From positions 9,434,001 through 9,498,000 of the forward strand of contig NW_018343953.1 of NCBI RefSeq assembly GCF_002099425.1: a DNA stretch of 64,000 bases. The letters are read 5' to 3'. Position numbers and translations under genes: made by a program. Positions 22,209 through 32,735 of the stretch are shown here, one piece after another. The notes below the pieces were generated by a model. It saw only the letters and a list, made by a program, of their open reading frames with translations. It was not told the DNA's origin and made no database searches. Position 1 is the stretch's first letter, and each line of letters begins with the position of its first letter. This stretch comes from Phascolarctos cinereus (Eukaryota > Chordata > Mammalia > Diprotodontia > Phascolarctidae).

Positions 22209-22644
22209 CTTATGGGCTTATGTGAAGATAGCCAATCTTTTGGATTAGCCAGGTCTCCACAGACATAGTGAAAGTAATAATTGTGCAATTTTCCCCATCC
22301 CTAGTCTAATGATCATTTAGGAATTGCCCTGTATATTTATCTAGATAATTGCCACAATTACCTACTTTACTATCTACATGGAAAAATGTTCATTCAGTAT
22401 CATTGGTTCTCCACTCATGGGAGAAGCAAAGTGGAGGGAAAGACAGGAATATTTTTTTTAACCACAGCTTAGAAGGGAGCATGAGCTCATAAAAAGAGAA
22501 AGGTTTGGAAATGACCTGCTATCCTAAGGCTTTGTTCATAAGGGAAGTACCTTCTGTTCTCCCCACACCCTATAGTAAACCTGTGAGAAAGCTTAGACTT
22601 AGATTTTGAAGGAGTCTAGTGTAAGAATAGAGGAGTGAAGAGCC
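22209..22644. other. Unique sequence
   Basis: No gene or repeat family recognised. Confidence 0.4.
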
Positions 22645-23095
22645 TCATTTCCTCCCTCTAAAAAATGCCCCAGGATAGAAGAAAAGAGAGGGGGTGCTAG
22701 GATAGAACAAGTAGTGACCCTGGTAATTGGGGAAATGGATCCAAATCCCACTTATGACATTTACTTCTTGGGTATTCTTGAGTGGGCTACCTCACCCCTG
22801 AGACTCAGTTTCCTCATTCTTACAATGATGAGTAATGAATTCAAGATGCAGAAAGACAAATATAGTTGAACATGGCAAATGTGGAAAATTGTTTGGCTTG
22901 ACTATACATACCTATTACAAGTTGTTTTGTTTTGTTTTTGCAATATGGGAAGGGGTAGGAAGGAGAGAAAATTAATGCTTGCTAATTTAATAACTAAATA
23001 ATCAATGAAATAAATCAATAGAATGAGAGGTCTAGGTTAGATGGTACTTATGGTCCTTTGTAGCTCTCCCTCAATGATCCTATGAACTGCTATAG
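22645..23095 (+). mobile_element. MIR3-like CORE-SINE split by an L1 tail
   Basis: The head and core run to 'ctcagtttcctcattcttac' (about 22835). The tail resumes as 'ggtctaggttagatggtact' to 'caatgatcctatgaa' after an intervening L1 3' end. The SINE is therefore older than that L1 insertion. Confidence 0.75.
22836..23017 (+). mobile_element. Short 5'-truncated L1 3' end inside a SINE
   Basis: 'ggcaaatgtggaaaattg', 'ttgactatacatacctatta' and 'gcaatatgggaaggggtagg' match the terminal marsupial L1 3'UTR. It ends in A-rich 'aaataaat'. Flanks 'caatgatgag' and 'aatagaatgag' look like an approximate target duplication. Confidence 0.7.
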
Positions 23096-23309
23096 TATTC
23101 TCAACACCCTATTTACTTGAATGCCCCTACAGCCCAATTGGGGCTCAATAGGGTAAGGGTGGAGGCCAGGCAACTAAATCAAGAGAATTGAATAGTATTC
23201 AGAATAGCGTGTGGTAAAGTAATAAGCAGACTGGGATGCTCTAAATAGCCTGGCCATACCACTAGTCACCAGGCATGCTAGGCACATAATAAACACATGG
23301 TAAATAGAA

Positions 23310-23470
23310 CCAGGACCGTAGAACTTGGGGGCAGGAAAGAAAATTTACCATGAGTTTATCCAACCTATTAATTTTATACACGAGGAGACTGACATTCAAA
23401 AGACTGTAACTAACCAATTGTCAGTGGCAGAACTAAGATAATGGTCCAAGTCTACTGATACATTTTATAA
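23310..23470 (-). mobile_element. MIR3-like CORE-SINE fragment, antisense
   Basis: 'tttatccaacctattaattt' and 'gaggagactgacattcaaaa', followed by 'cagtggcagaactaagata', fit a decayed reversed SINE. Confidence 0.6.
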
Positions 23471-23489
23471 CTCCAAAGACAAGGTATCT

Positions 23490-23645
23490 GCTTCATTGGA
23501 CCTTAAGGGTCATTTATTACAGCTTCCTTATTTATAAATAAGGAAACTCAGGCACAATGAGACAAAGTGAGTTGCCAAGGGTTTAGAGTTTTTAAGAGGC
23601 AGAACTGTCGCTTTAACACACATTTCCAAAGCCATATTTTAATGT
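23490..23645 (-). mobile_element. MIR3-like CORE-SINE fragment, antisense
   Basis: 'accttaagggtcatttatta', 'ataaggaaactcaggcacaa' and 'gagttgccaagggtttagag' give the reversed core and head in a second copy next to the previous one. Confidence 0.6.
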
Positions 23646-23664
23646 TCTTTCTAATGATATATTG

Positions 23665-23860
23665 AAAAAAAAAACAAAGGCTCTGGAAACATAAGATCTG
23701 AGTTCAAATCCTGCATCTAATTATTACTAATTTACTATGTAACTTTGAAGCAGTTATTTAAACTCCTTGGGCCTCAGTTTCCTCATCAGTATAATAAAGG
23801 GGTTGGACTGGATGGCTTCTGAGGTACTTTCCAAATCTAGGACTATGATCATATGCAGAA
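23665..23860 (+). mobile_element. MIR3-like CORE-SINE
   Basis: B-box-like 'gagttcaaatcc', 'cctcagtttcctcatcagta', 'gttggactggatggcttctg' and 'ctaggactatgatcatatg' in order. Confidence 0.85.
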
Positions 23861-24094
23861 ATATTATAAGTACATGAATTAGGACATCTAAGGAAAATAG
23901 CCTCCTCTATTTCATTGAAATACTTCTGAAACTGAAGCAAAAATAATCCAGAAAATAATATAAAACTGGAAAGGAAAAATCACTGATGTTACAAGAATGT
24001 TGGCAGAACAAGATTTGGCATTTATTTATTTATTTTAAAGAGTATCACACCTTTGGCACAGTTTGAGGGGATGGAGACACCTGCAAGTGTGTCA

Positions 24095-24263
24095 TTGTCC
24101 CTTGGGATCCCTTTATAGAATGGCAAGGGACTCTATACTTTCAGTTACTGAGCCAGACTAATAAAATCCTGATTATTAAGGAAGAGAGATTTTATAGATT
24201 AGTAGAATGATACAGTGGTTATTTTCCACTGTGAAATGTGAATAAGTGAATTTATACAAATAG
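24095..24263. repeat. Unclassified ~170-bp repeat, copy A
   Basis: It aligns to 25350-25517 over its full length with about 80% identity by eye. Shared blocks include 'aaaatcctgatt', 'ttaaggaagagaga' and 'ttattttccact'. It is not any SINE or LINE family I recognise and has no obvious terminal inverted repeat. Confidence 0.8.
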
Positions 24264-24324
24264 AGTGTAGACTAAGCATTTCATAATTTAGAATTATTAC
24301 TATCCTGAATATATTAGCAGTCAG

Positions 24325-24500
24325 CTTAGCATACTGGACAGAGGACAGTGTGACTTTGGGCAAGTCACTTTGGATCTTTTAAGTCTCCATTTACAATGGG
24401 GACAATGATGTTTGAACTTCCTATCTCACAGTATTTTGAGAAGCACATTATGTAAACCTTATAGCACTATACAAATTTTTACTGGATGTTAAAGGATAAA
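24325..24500 (+). mobile_element. MIR-like SINE, decayed
   Basis: 'gtgactttgggcaagtcact', then 'caatggggacaatgatg' and a MIR-like 'ctcacagtattttgagaagc' suggest a plus-strand MIR. Confidence 0.6.
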
Positions 24501-24550
24501 AGTTGTTCTGGCAAAATATATTTGGAATATCTTAACCTAAGACATATTTA

Positions 24551-24590
24551 TAGGGTGTCTCAAAATCATAGTACAGTTTTGGGACACTTT
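24551..24590. mobile_element. Mariner MITE remnant
   Basis: 'agggtgtctcaaaatcatag' joined directly to 'ttttgggacac' looks like two mariner ends with the middle deleted. It is only about 40 bp long. Confidence 0.45.
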
Positions 24591-24802
24591 GGATCTAGGA
24601 TCCAAGAATTTTGGAGTTGGAAGGGAACTCAGGAGTCATCTAGGCTGACCCATACCTGAACATGAATCCCTTAGAGACTGTATCCCTAAAGGGCTCATAA
24701 AACCTTTGCTTGAAGACCTTTAGTGAAGGCAAGCCCACTAACTCTCAAGTCAACCCATCTTATATTGGGACAGTTCTGTAACTTTTGATCAAACCTAAAT
24801 TT

Positions 24803-25056
24803 TATTGTTCAGTTGTTTCAGTTGTGTCTGACTCCTTATGACCCCATTTAGAGTTTTCTTGGCAAAGATAATCAAGTGGTTTGCTACTTCCTTCTCCAGG
24901 TCATTTTACAGATGACAAAACTGAAGCAAAAAAGGTTAAGTAACTTTCCCAGGGTCATACAGCTAGTGTCTGAGGCCAGATTTGAACTCAGAAAGATGAA
25001 TGTTCCTGACTCTAGGCCCAGCATTCTATTAAATGCACCACCTAGCTGCTTCTCTT
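24803..25056 (-). mobile_element. Mar1-type SINE inside CR1/L3
   Basis: 'tcagttgtgtctgactcctt', 'ttttcttggcaaagataatc', 'gggtcatacagctagtgtct' and 'gcaccacctagctgcttctc' show the reversed tail, core and head. It splits the CR1/L3 text cleanly. Confidence 0.92.
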
Positions 25057-25349
25057 CTCTGTAATAGTCTTTAATATTCAAAGACTAATCATGTCATTAC
25101 TGTTACCTTCTCTTTTCTAGGCTAGATAGACATACCTAGTTATTTCAATAAACCATCACATGGCATGGTTTGGAGGAACTTTGCTGTCCTAGTCTCCCTC
25201 CTCTGATCACTCTCAAATCTATCAAATGAACTTACTAAAATGTAGCACCCTAAACTGTACATGAGGCTCCATACATGGTCTGATCAGAACAGGATGATTA
25301 TTATTCCCAATTTATGGTACAGAGCATTTAATATGATCAAAGATCGTGT

Positions 25350-25517
25350 TTGTCCTTTGGGATCAGTCTATTGAATGGCATAGGACTCTATAATTTCAGT
25401 GCTGAATCAGACTAAGAAAATCCTGATTGTTAAGGAAGAGAGACTTTATAGCTTAGTGGAATGATATGGTAGCTATTTTCCACTATGAAACATGAATAAA
25501 TGAATTTATACCAATAG
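25350..25517. repeat. Unclassified ~170-bp repeat, copy B, inside CR1/L3
   Basis: It matches copy A at 24095-24263. The CR1/L3 text is interrupted just before it ('gatcaaagatcgtg') and resumes right after it ('agcttttttggatgctg'). This marks it as an insertion about 168 bp long and argues against a simple local duplication. Confidence 0.8.
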
Positions 25518-25719
25518 CTTTTTTGGATGCTGTAAACTGCTCTTGACTAACAACAAACTTGGAGTTCACTAAAATATATAGATATTTTTTGAGACAAACT
25601 GAAATCTATCCACACTTCTACCATATTGTGCCTGTGAAAGTTAATTTTTGAATCTAAGCATACTTTACATTTATTCTTATTAAATTTTATTTCTATACTG
25701 CATGAAGCACTGTGGAGAA

Positions 25720-25865
25720 TAAATTCCTACATCTTTGCCACTAACTAACTGCGTGACCTTGGACTAATCACATAAATTCTCCTAGCCTAAGGGAGTAGGA
25801 CTAGATGGTCTCTGGGGTCCTTTTCAGCTCTAAAGTTCCCTGACACTTCCCTTTGATCTACAATT
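25720..25865 (+). mobile_element. MIR3-like CORE-SINE, partial
   Basis: 'ctgcgtgaccttggactaat', then 'actagatggtctctggggtc' and 'ttttcagctctaaagttcc' show the core and L3-like tail. The 5' part is lost or decayed. Confidence 0.75.
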
Positions 25866-26247
25866 CTTTGATATCTAATGTCTTGTTTTAAGCCAATTGC
25901 CAGGCACAACACTGCAGCTGTCAGTACTAGATCTTGGTTACTGAAACAGAGCTGCAAAAATTTCCTGGTTTTATTTTCCCCCACTTTTATAAATGTTCTT
26001 ATTAGGTAAGAGGTTTTGCAATCTTCATCACTAATTTGTCAACCATTAGACTCACTAAGCAAACACAGACAGCTGATCTTAAGGACTTATGCTCCATTTT
26101 AAAAGTATACTGAAGTACAAATCAGCAACATTTTACTTGATCTAAGATCATCTTCAAAAGCATCACTATGTGGCTCTCAAGGCTAGAGCATTCAATTGAA
26201 CAATCTTTCCATCTTTGTTTAATCCTGCTGCCACTTTTGCTACCACA
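25866..26247. other. Unique sequence
   Basis: About 380 bp with no recognised feature. Confidence 0.4.
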
Positions 26248-26505
26248 TTGTTTGTTATTCAGTCATTTTCAGTCACTTCCAACTCTTCATGACCCCATTT
26301 GGGGTTTTCTTGGCAAAGATACTGGAATAGTTTGCCATTTCCTTCTCCAGTTCATTTTACAGATAAGAAAACAGAAGCAAACAGGGTTAAGTGACTTGCC
26401 CAGGGTCACACAGTTAGTAAGTGTCTGAGATCAGATTTGAGCTCACAACGATGAGTTTTCTTGACCCCAGGCCCAGAACTCTATCCATTGTACCACCCAG
26501 ATGCC
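26248..26505 (-). mobile_element. Mar1-type SINE, antisense, well preserved
   Basis: 'ttcagtcattttcagtcact', 'cccatttggggttttcttgg', 'acagggttaagtgacttgcc' and 'ccattgtaccacccagatgc' are close to consensus. Imperfect flanks 'gctaccaca' and 'gctaccata' may be the target duplication. Confidence 0.93.
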
Positions 26506-26514
26506 CAAAGCTAC

Positions 26515-27790
26515 CATATCATTGCTTTTTCTACTTTTAGACCTTCAACATTAGTAACCTACATCTGGTGCTATCATTTTCTCATCACTTTTACCCTTTA
26601 ATTTCTTTCAATCTATCCCTTCTGAATATCCTTCTGAAACTGTAGTCTGAACATTACCCATAACTTTATTACCGTAACCAACAGCTTTTTTCTGAGTCAT
26701 ACTTCTCTTTGACATCTTTGTAGTAATTAAATGTTGACTGCTCTTTATTTCCCCTACTTTTCTGACCTCTCTCTCTCATCATTTGCTGCTTCCTTTTCTT
26801 TTTTCTTATCCTCTAAATGTGGATACCAGTCAACATTCAATTTTGACCTTCTGCTTTTCTTCTCTGGGTATCAAAGCACTGCTCTCATATTCTTAATGAT
26901 CATATGTGATTCTCCAATATCTGTTTCCATCTATGACTCTTGCCCAAGCTCTCACATCACATTTCCAACTCCTATTAGGCATTTCTGTATGAATATTGTT
27001 ATCTCAGATATGCCCGAAACCAAACCCATTATCTTCTTTGCAAAATTATCTTCTCCTTCAGTCTTGTTTAATTCTGTCAGTATCATTATTTTACTCCTAG
27101 TTATTCAGGCTTGTTGCTTTGGGGTCACATTTAATTCCTGTTTTCACTGCCTTCAGATCCAATTAATCATTAAGTTCCAGGTATCATGTCTTCATAATTT
27201 CTCTTCCATTTACCCCTTGCTTTACATTCCCACATTCATTATCCTAGACCCTTAAACCATTATATTTAGATTATTACTCTATCCTTTGAAAGTTTCCCTC
27301 TTTTGCTATCTGTCATGAACATCACCAGCAGATTAATATTTCTAATACAAAATGTTGATTGTATTACTCTTGATCAGTAACTCCAAATGGATTCCCACTA
27401 ACTACCTGATACCTTCATCAGGAGTCAAAGTCCTCTGTAAATTGGTGCCAGCCTAACTTTTTTTCTCACTACTTTAGAGCAGGAGTGCTCAGTTGTAGTT
27501 AGGCTAGTCTGTTGACTGTCCCAGGAAAGGAAGTGGGTATTGCCTGCAACCGTGGTTTTACTCATGCTGATTTCTCCTGTTGGAATGCCTCCTCCCTTAT
27601 CTGGTTCTCCAAAACTCACCAGTTTATGGAAAGGTCCACTTCAAGTCCTATCTGTTTCATGAACCTTTTCCTAACTATATCTGCCCAGAGTGATCCCACT
27701 GCTACATTTCTAGATTACCTACTCTTGGAATCACTCATTTGCCGTTCACCATTAACTTCTATCTTATGTATATGACTATTCATATAATTT
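26515..27790 (+). mobile_element. L2 LINE, about 1.3 kb
   Basis: Sense L2 ORF2-C-terminal wording appears in order: 'aaaccaaacccattatcttc', 'gttattcaggcttgttgctt', 'tccaattaatcattaagttc', 'gtaactccaaatggattccc' and the L2 3'UTR 'cccagagtgatcccactgc'. The 174-codon open frame inside (26731-27255) is a chance opening in this decayed element. It begins directly after a Mar1 SINE. Confidence 0.8.
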
Positions 27791-28640
27791 GTTCTGTATG
27801 TACATTCAGTCATTTGACAAATATTTATATTTAGGACCAAATATGCACCTAACATGTTACTATGCACTGTTGGGATATCAGTAAGAATAAATCATGTGTC
27901 TTTCTTGTGGGCAAAGAAAATAATGTGACTATTCCTTGGGGAAGGAACATACCTAGAATACAGCTGATATAACTGCTTCTGTATTTAAATCACATGGAGT
28001 CACTGGAACTTGAAAGTTAATTTACCACCAATCACTGCTGCTAAGTATTACTAAGTATTCATCAACAATTCAAGTTAATATTGGAAAATGAAACAAAATA
28101 GATTTTTATTTGTAAGAAAAGTAGAATAGATAATGTAGAATTGTTTGTTTGTTTTTTGTTTTTGATAAGTAAATTTTTTTTGGAATTACACCACCCTCTT
28201 GTGGTGGTTTCTAGTATTATCTTTAAAGACATAAAACTAGAAAATGACAGTGTTGCATTTTTACAACCCCCTGGTATAAATTACTAATTAACAGATATGT
28301 ACTTTAAAATAAGTGAGTAAAATAGTATGGATTAATTGTGAATTTGGTTAACTTCCTGCAAAGCATATTCAAAAGAATTGAACCCCAAGGGTTATACAAT
28401 GAAAAATTCAGAACTATCCATGGGGTAAATGTTAAGAATAAAAACAGTATCTGATATTGAAGTCAAAATTATTTTCTTTTGTAACGTATCTCTATGATTA
28501 TGAAGACAAGTAAAGAAATAAGTTTAATGCAACACATACATGTATTCTTTATGTCAACTTTCTATAAACTCACTTAATTAGCAAAATTAAATAAAGTTTA
28601 TATTTCTGTATTTGCAGCACTCATGTCCATTTCTTTTACC
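27791..28640. other. Unique AT-rich sequence
   Basis: Apart from a possible L2-like scrap near 27805-27860 and T-rich runs, nothing is recognised. It contains the CTCF-like motif listed separately. Confidence 0.4.
28191..28206 (-). promoter_or_regulatory. CTCF-like motif (weak)
   Basis: On the minus strand 'ccacaagagggtgg' differs from the CTCF core CCASYAGRKGGCRS at about two positions. The same bases form a small inverted repeat (accacc...ggtggt), which alone could explain the resemblance. Confidence 0.2.
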
Positions 28641-28642
28641 TA

Positions 28643-28746
28643 CAGTGTCCCAAAAGTCTTAGTGCAGCTTTAAATTTCAGTAGTTTAACATTTAAGTGTT
28701 TCATCTTTAATAGTTTAAAACTGCAGAAGACTTTAGAGATACTCTG
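28643..28746. mobile_element. Mariner-type MITE, ~104 bp
   Basis: The left end 'cagtgtcccaaaagtcttag' and the reversed right end 'cagagtatctctaaagtctt' match as terminal inverted repeats over about 33 bp. A TA precedes the left end, and the expected TA on the right is displaced by two bases. There is no transposase. Confidence 0.7.
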
Positions 28747-28754
28747 CATAATAG

Positions 28755-28915
28755 ATAAGTATCATTGCATAGTGAAAAGTCAGAAGATCTGTCACCAAGT
28801 GGATCAAATCCCTCCCTCTCTCTGCAGCCTCAGTTTTCTCATTAAAAAATGAGGGGTTGGATGAGATGATCTCTAAGGTCCCCTTCAGCCTTATTATTTT
28901 ATGTATATGTAATAT
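28755..28915 (+). mobile_element. MIR3-like CORE-SINE
   Basis: 'cctcagttttctcattaaaa', 'ggttggatgagatgatctct' and 'aaggtccccttcagcc' show the core and L3-like tail. Confidence 0.8.
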
Positions 28916-29644
28916 AGAGATGAGAACATTATATCAGAAGTCCAAGCTTGAGTCAGATATGATATGGCCCAAACATGCCTGCTTATTATTAGCAACTTTA
29001 GAGATATAGTAACCACTGCATTCTCCCATATACCCCAAATTTTTATTTGAGTCGAAAATAGATTTAAGACTTTACAGATACAGTCAAGTCATCATTGGCC
29101 TTGGTATCTCAAGAGCCAATATTCATAAAGGACACTCAATTTTTTCCCCAAGTCACTTCATTACAAACTTTGTAATATAAAGTACCAGCTAATTACTACT
29201 TTGACATCACACTGTCTTTCCTGTGGACCCTTTGAACTCAAGTTTTAGCAAACAAAACTAAGAAATTATCAGTACTTGCCATCTGATGTCCGATTCGCTT
29301 GGCTGGTATCAAGGCTTGCTGCAGATCTATTTAATGAATGTGGGCAAATGTTTGAGGCAGACTCTGAAAAAGATAGGCATGTGATTTAAATCATCAAGAG
29401 GATGAATACAGGCAGACCCTTCCCCCACTTCACTCACCATCTTTTTCCATTTGGAAAACATAAAATGGAGAATTACTAGCAGAGCTAAATGAAGCAATAC
29501 GTGATGGGAAAGGAAAAATATGTTATCTGAGAGGTAAGACTGTATTAAAGGACAATGATTTGGGAAAGAGGGGAAAAACTAAAAAAAAAATAATATTGTA
29601 AAAGAATATGATTTCTGGCCTTCTCTGACTTGCCAGCATGATGT
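28916..29644. other. Unique sequence
   Basis: About 730 bp with no recognised gene or repeat. Confidence 0.4.
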
Positions 29645-29858
29645 AGCAATATAATAAGTGCTATCTATAAAGTATTTTAGTATTTGCCAAACACTTTACT
29701 TACATTAACTTGTGAGCCACCTCAAAACTCTGTGAGGTAATTATTGCTGATATTATTTTTCTCTGAGCCTTAGAGGGTATGTGACTAGCCAATGGGTCCC
29801 TCAGCTAGGAGGTATCACAGGTGTGCTTTGAACCTAGGTCTAATTAATCTAAAGTCAA
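29645..29858 (-). mobile_element. MIR CORE-SINE, antisense
   Basis: 'gctatctataaagtatttta', 'ctgtgaggtaattattgctg' and 'tgctttgaacctaggtctaa' follow the reversed MIR order. Confidence 0.7.
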
Positions 29859-29974
29859 GGTTCAACCATGGCAATTCCCTACTGAATAAACTTCAGGGGC
29901 TTCCTATTACCTTTAGGATCAATTATAAACACCTTTTTTATCATTTAAAGCTCTTGATCTGTCCTCTTTGGAAT

Positions 29975-30065
29975 GAAATGGAATGGAAAAAGTGCTTACT
30001 ATGTGCTAAGCATTGACCTAAGTGCTAGATACAAATACAAGCAAGCAAGATAGACTCTGTCCTCA
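29975..30065 (-). mobile_element. L2 3' end, antisense, nested in L2
   Basis: 'agtgcttactatgtgctaag' then 'gatacaaatacaagcaagca' and 'gtcctcaagtagtttgcatt' are the reverse complement of the L2 3' terminus. Confidence 0.7.
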
Positions 30066-30349
30066 AGTAGTTTGCATTCTTTTATTTTTCTTTCTTAAAG
30101 CTATTTAGAAGAGAGAGGAAAGAACAAAAACGGTACAGGACTACTGTCCAGTCTTGTTGGAATGACAATAGGCATCTGGAAGAAGGGGTAACGAATTTAA
30201 AGTCTACTGGGGAAGGGCCATACCTGTTGTTCTACCCACATGTTCCATCCATCTCAAACCTCTACACTCTCTCTGTGTTCCCTTATGCTTGAAATACACT
30301 CCCTTCTCATTCCAGCCACTTGGAATCCTTCTTATCTCAAGCATCATCT

Positions 30350-30468
30350 TTTTAAAATACAATTTAATTTTATTAATTAAAAAGCATTTGTCTTCTTTCC
30401 CTCTCCATTTGCCTCCATTGAAAGAAAAAGGAAAAGACAAAAAGTTTGTAACAATTACACATAGTCAT
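30350..30468 (-). mobile_element. Short L1 3' end, antisense, nested in L2
   Basis: 'aattaaaaagcatttgtctt', 'ccctctccatttgcctcc' and 'gtaacaattacacatagtca' match the antisense L1 tail. The L2 text continues directly on both sides. Confidence 0.65.
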
Positions 30469-30734
30469 TCATGAGGTCTTTCCTGATCCTCCCAGCTGCT
30501 AATGCCTTTCTTCCCCAGACTATCTTGTCATTTTGTAAATACCCTTTATATAATTTTATATGGCCACGTAGTCTTCCTCCTTTATCATGTATGCTCCTTG
30601 AATACGAGTCCTATTTATTTCACTTCTGTCTTTATATTCTCAGGTCTTAGATCTGACATCTGGCACATGAGCAAGTGCTTACTAAATGTTTATCCATTCC
30701 ATTCCAAGTGGCTTGTTTATTAACTAACTTTATC

Positions 30735-30935
30735 GACTATGCTGTGTTGAAAAGAGCATTTGACATGAGTCAGGAGGCCTAGGATTAGAAGTCAGGTCCT
30801 GAAATTTATCAGTTATGTGACCATGTATGGGCTAGTCATTTCCCTCTCAGAATATCAATTTCTTTATATTTAAACAGAGACAAAAGGAGGTCCATGATTT
30901 AATATGGAGACGTGGTGGGAAGCCAGGCACTGCTC
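30735..30935 (+). mobile_element. MIR3-like CORE-SINE, decayed
   Basis: 'tgttgaaaagagcatttgac', 'atcagttatgtgaccatgta' and the 'gggctagtcatttccctctc' segment follow the SINE order. Confidence 0.65.
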
Positions 30936-32335
30936 TAGAAATGTGAAAATATTATTATTAGGCACTTGAAGAGAAGCTGATAATAAAGACAATAAGAGAT
31001 GCCACCTTCCTTCTACAACCTTTCTTTGATCATGAACACTTCACAACTAATGCCTATAAAAGCACTCTCTGGTTCAAAAATGGGAAATAGAATTATTGTT
31101 AACAAAAATAATGAGCAGGCTGTACTTTCTCCTCTAGGCTAGGAATACTGTTCCCCTTTTTAGGCCCACAAAGTGGGCTCACAGGGAGGGATAATTGTAG
31201 GCTTCATATCACAGTTGTCTACTAATTCACCATTTCATAACCCAGCATGAGGCTCTCCAGTTGTCCCCTGGAGGGAGCCTGTTAGGCTGAGCATTTAGAC
31301 TCGTGGTCATTTCCTTCCTTAGTAATAATCCCTATCCTATACTCTATACCAGAATATAATGAACCATAGCATACACGAGATTTTTATTTTCTTAGCTTTA
31401 AAGGCCAGAAAGAGAACTTGCTCCATTTCTTTAATTCATCAGTTCCTTCTCCCTGCCTAGAATGTATCAGTAACCTGGCTATCCTTTTTAGTAGAGGAAT
31501 TAACTCACAGGGGAGAGAAAGGACAGAGGCAAGGATGAGCATGGGATAGAGCATCTGATCATTGTGAATAAACATAAATAGCAATACCTTTCCTTTTTGC
31601 CTTTGAAACACTCCATTGTCACAGAACTGCCTGGATAACAGACCCTGACATGAAAAGACATCTGGAAGCCAACAGGGACACGCTAGGAAGCAAAACAATA
31701 AATGAAGCCTAACTCAGAGCAATGAGATTCCCCAGGAGTAAAACTCTACTAGTGGACTTCCAAACTGGAGGGGCCACATATGGGAATCAGGACTAGAAAC
31801 AGGAGGAGATTCCTCTGATGAAAAGGATGTGGGAGTTTTCAGTTCACTAATAATTGTGAGAAGATGGCATAAAGATGCTTTAATTGTTAGGAAAATAATT
31901 TTCTGTTTCCCCTGCAGCAGCGATGGCTGGTCATTTGGCATGGATTTCAAAGCTGACTTACAATAGTTTAGAAAACCTAGGAGTAGCCTATTTACTGAGA
32001 GAGGCCCATAGGATTGGATTTGAGAAACTCTTTTCACGTCAGATGCATTTGCAATATCAGGAGCAAATGTTGGAAATTACTGGATAATTCTTAGGAAAGG
32101 ATTTATTCTGAAACTACTTTGGACATGCCTGTTTGAATGCACTTCTAGTCTTTTAAAGCAATTCCCAAATGCACGAATTTATTTCCGTGTTGGGTCACTT
32201 AGCAAATTGTTCTATCAAATGTCTTTCTCCTAAAGTGAGAATATCCTTTCTCCTAATATGACTTTTTCCTCTCTCCCTGCTGAGAAGGCAAAACCTTTTA
32301 TGACACATGAAATCCACGGCATAGCTCTTTCTAGT

Positions 32336-32338
<3 letters not shown>
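30936..32338. other. Repeat-poor block
   Basis: About 1.4 kb with no repeat or gene recognised. Two minus-strand open frames of 104 and 107 codons (31384-31698, 31714-32037) have no domain and no convincing splice sites. Confidence 0.45.

Positions 32339-32375
<37 letters not shown>
32339..32375. repeat. (TA)n microsatellite
   Basis: About 18 uninterrupted ta units, followed by a short imperfect extension. Confidence 0.95.
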
Positions 32376-32382
<7 letters not shown>

Positions 32383-32464
32383 TTTTGTACTTTATGTCTT
32401 AGGGCATGGAACTGATTGCCTTAGGCTGGTGAAATGCAATGATGAATATTTGCAGGGATAAGAT

Positions 32465-32735
32465 CTTTCAATAATAATAATAATAGCTGACATTTATATA
32501 GCACATAAAGGTTTATAAAGCCTTTTGTGTGCATGATGTCATACAGTCTTCACAGTAACCCTGTAAAGTAAGAGCTATAATAATCTCCATTTTACAGATG
32601 AGGAAACTCAGCTCAAAGAGTATAAGTGACTTGCCAAAGGTCACAAAATTTTTAAGTATCTGAGGGTAAAGTTTGAACTCTGGTCTTCCTTATGCCAAAT
32701 CCAGTGATATATGTTACTGTGTCTCTCATGCTAGT
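32465..32735 (-). mobile_element. MIR CORE-SINE, antisense, near full length
   Basis: An (ata)n start, then 'gctgacatttatatagcaca', 'ccattttacagatgaggaaa', 'gtgacttgccaaaggtcaca' and 'gtttgaactctggtcttcct' give the reversed MIR in order. Confidence 0.88.

Larger units (their letters stand above)
24595..25705 (-). mobile_element. CR1/L3-type LINE, antisense, with two insertions
   Basis: The text follows the antisense CR1/L3 order: 'ggagttggaagggaactcag', 'tgcttgaagacctttagtga', 'tcttttctaggctagataga', 'atggtctgatcagaacagga' and 'actttacatttattc'. Reversed, 25290-25250 reads LIRPCMEPHVQF, a decayed version of the CR1 'LVRPHLEYCVQF' motif. It is interrupted by a Mar1 SINE (24803-25056) and by unclassified copy B (25350-25517). 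Frames are broken. Confidence 0.8.
29860..30725 (+). mobile_element. L2 LINE, interrupted twice
   Basis: The L2 text runs 'gaataaacttcaggggcttc' to 'aaagctcttgatctgtcc', resumes at about 30222 ('ctcattccagccacttggaa'), and resumes again at 30469 ('ggtctttcctgatcctccca') to the 3' end ('agcaagtgcttactaaatg'). The gaps hold an antisense L2 tail plus unassigned bases (29962-30221) and an L1 3' fragment (30350-30468). Confidence 0.75.

Noticed and set aside
26731-27255. 174-codon open frame, the longest in the window
   Set aside because: It lies inside a sense L2 LINE whose wording can be followed through it. The translation has no host-protein character.
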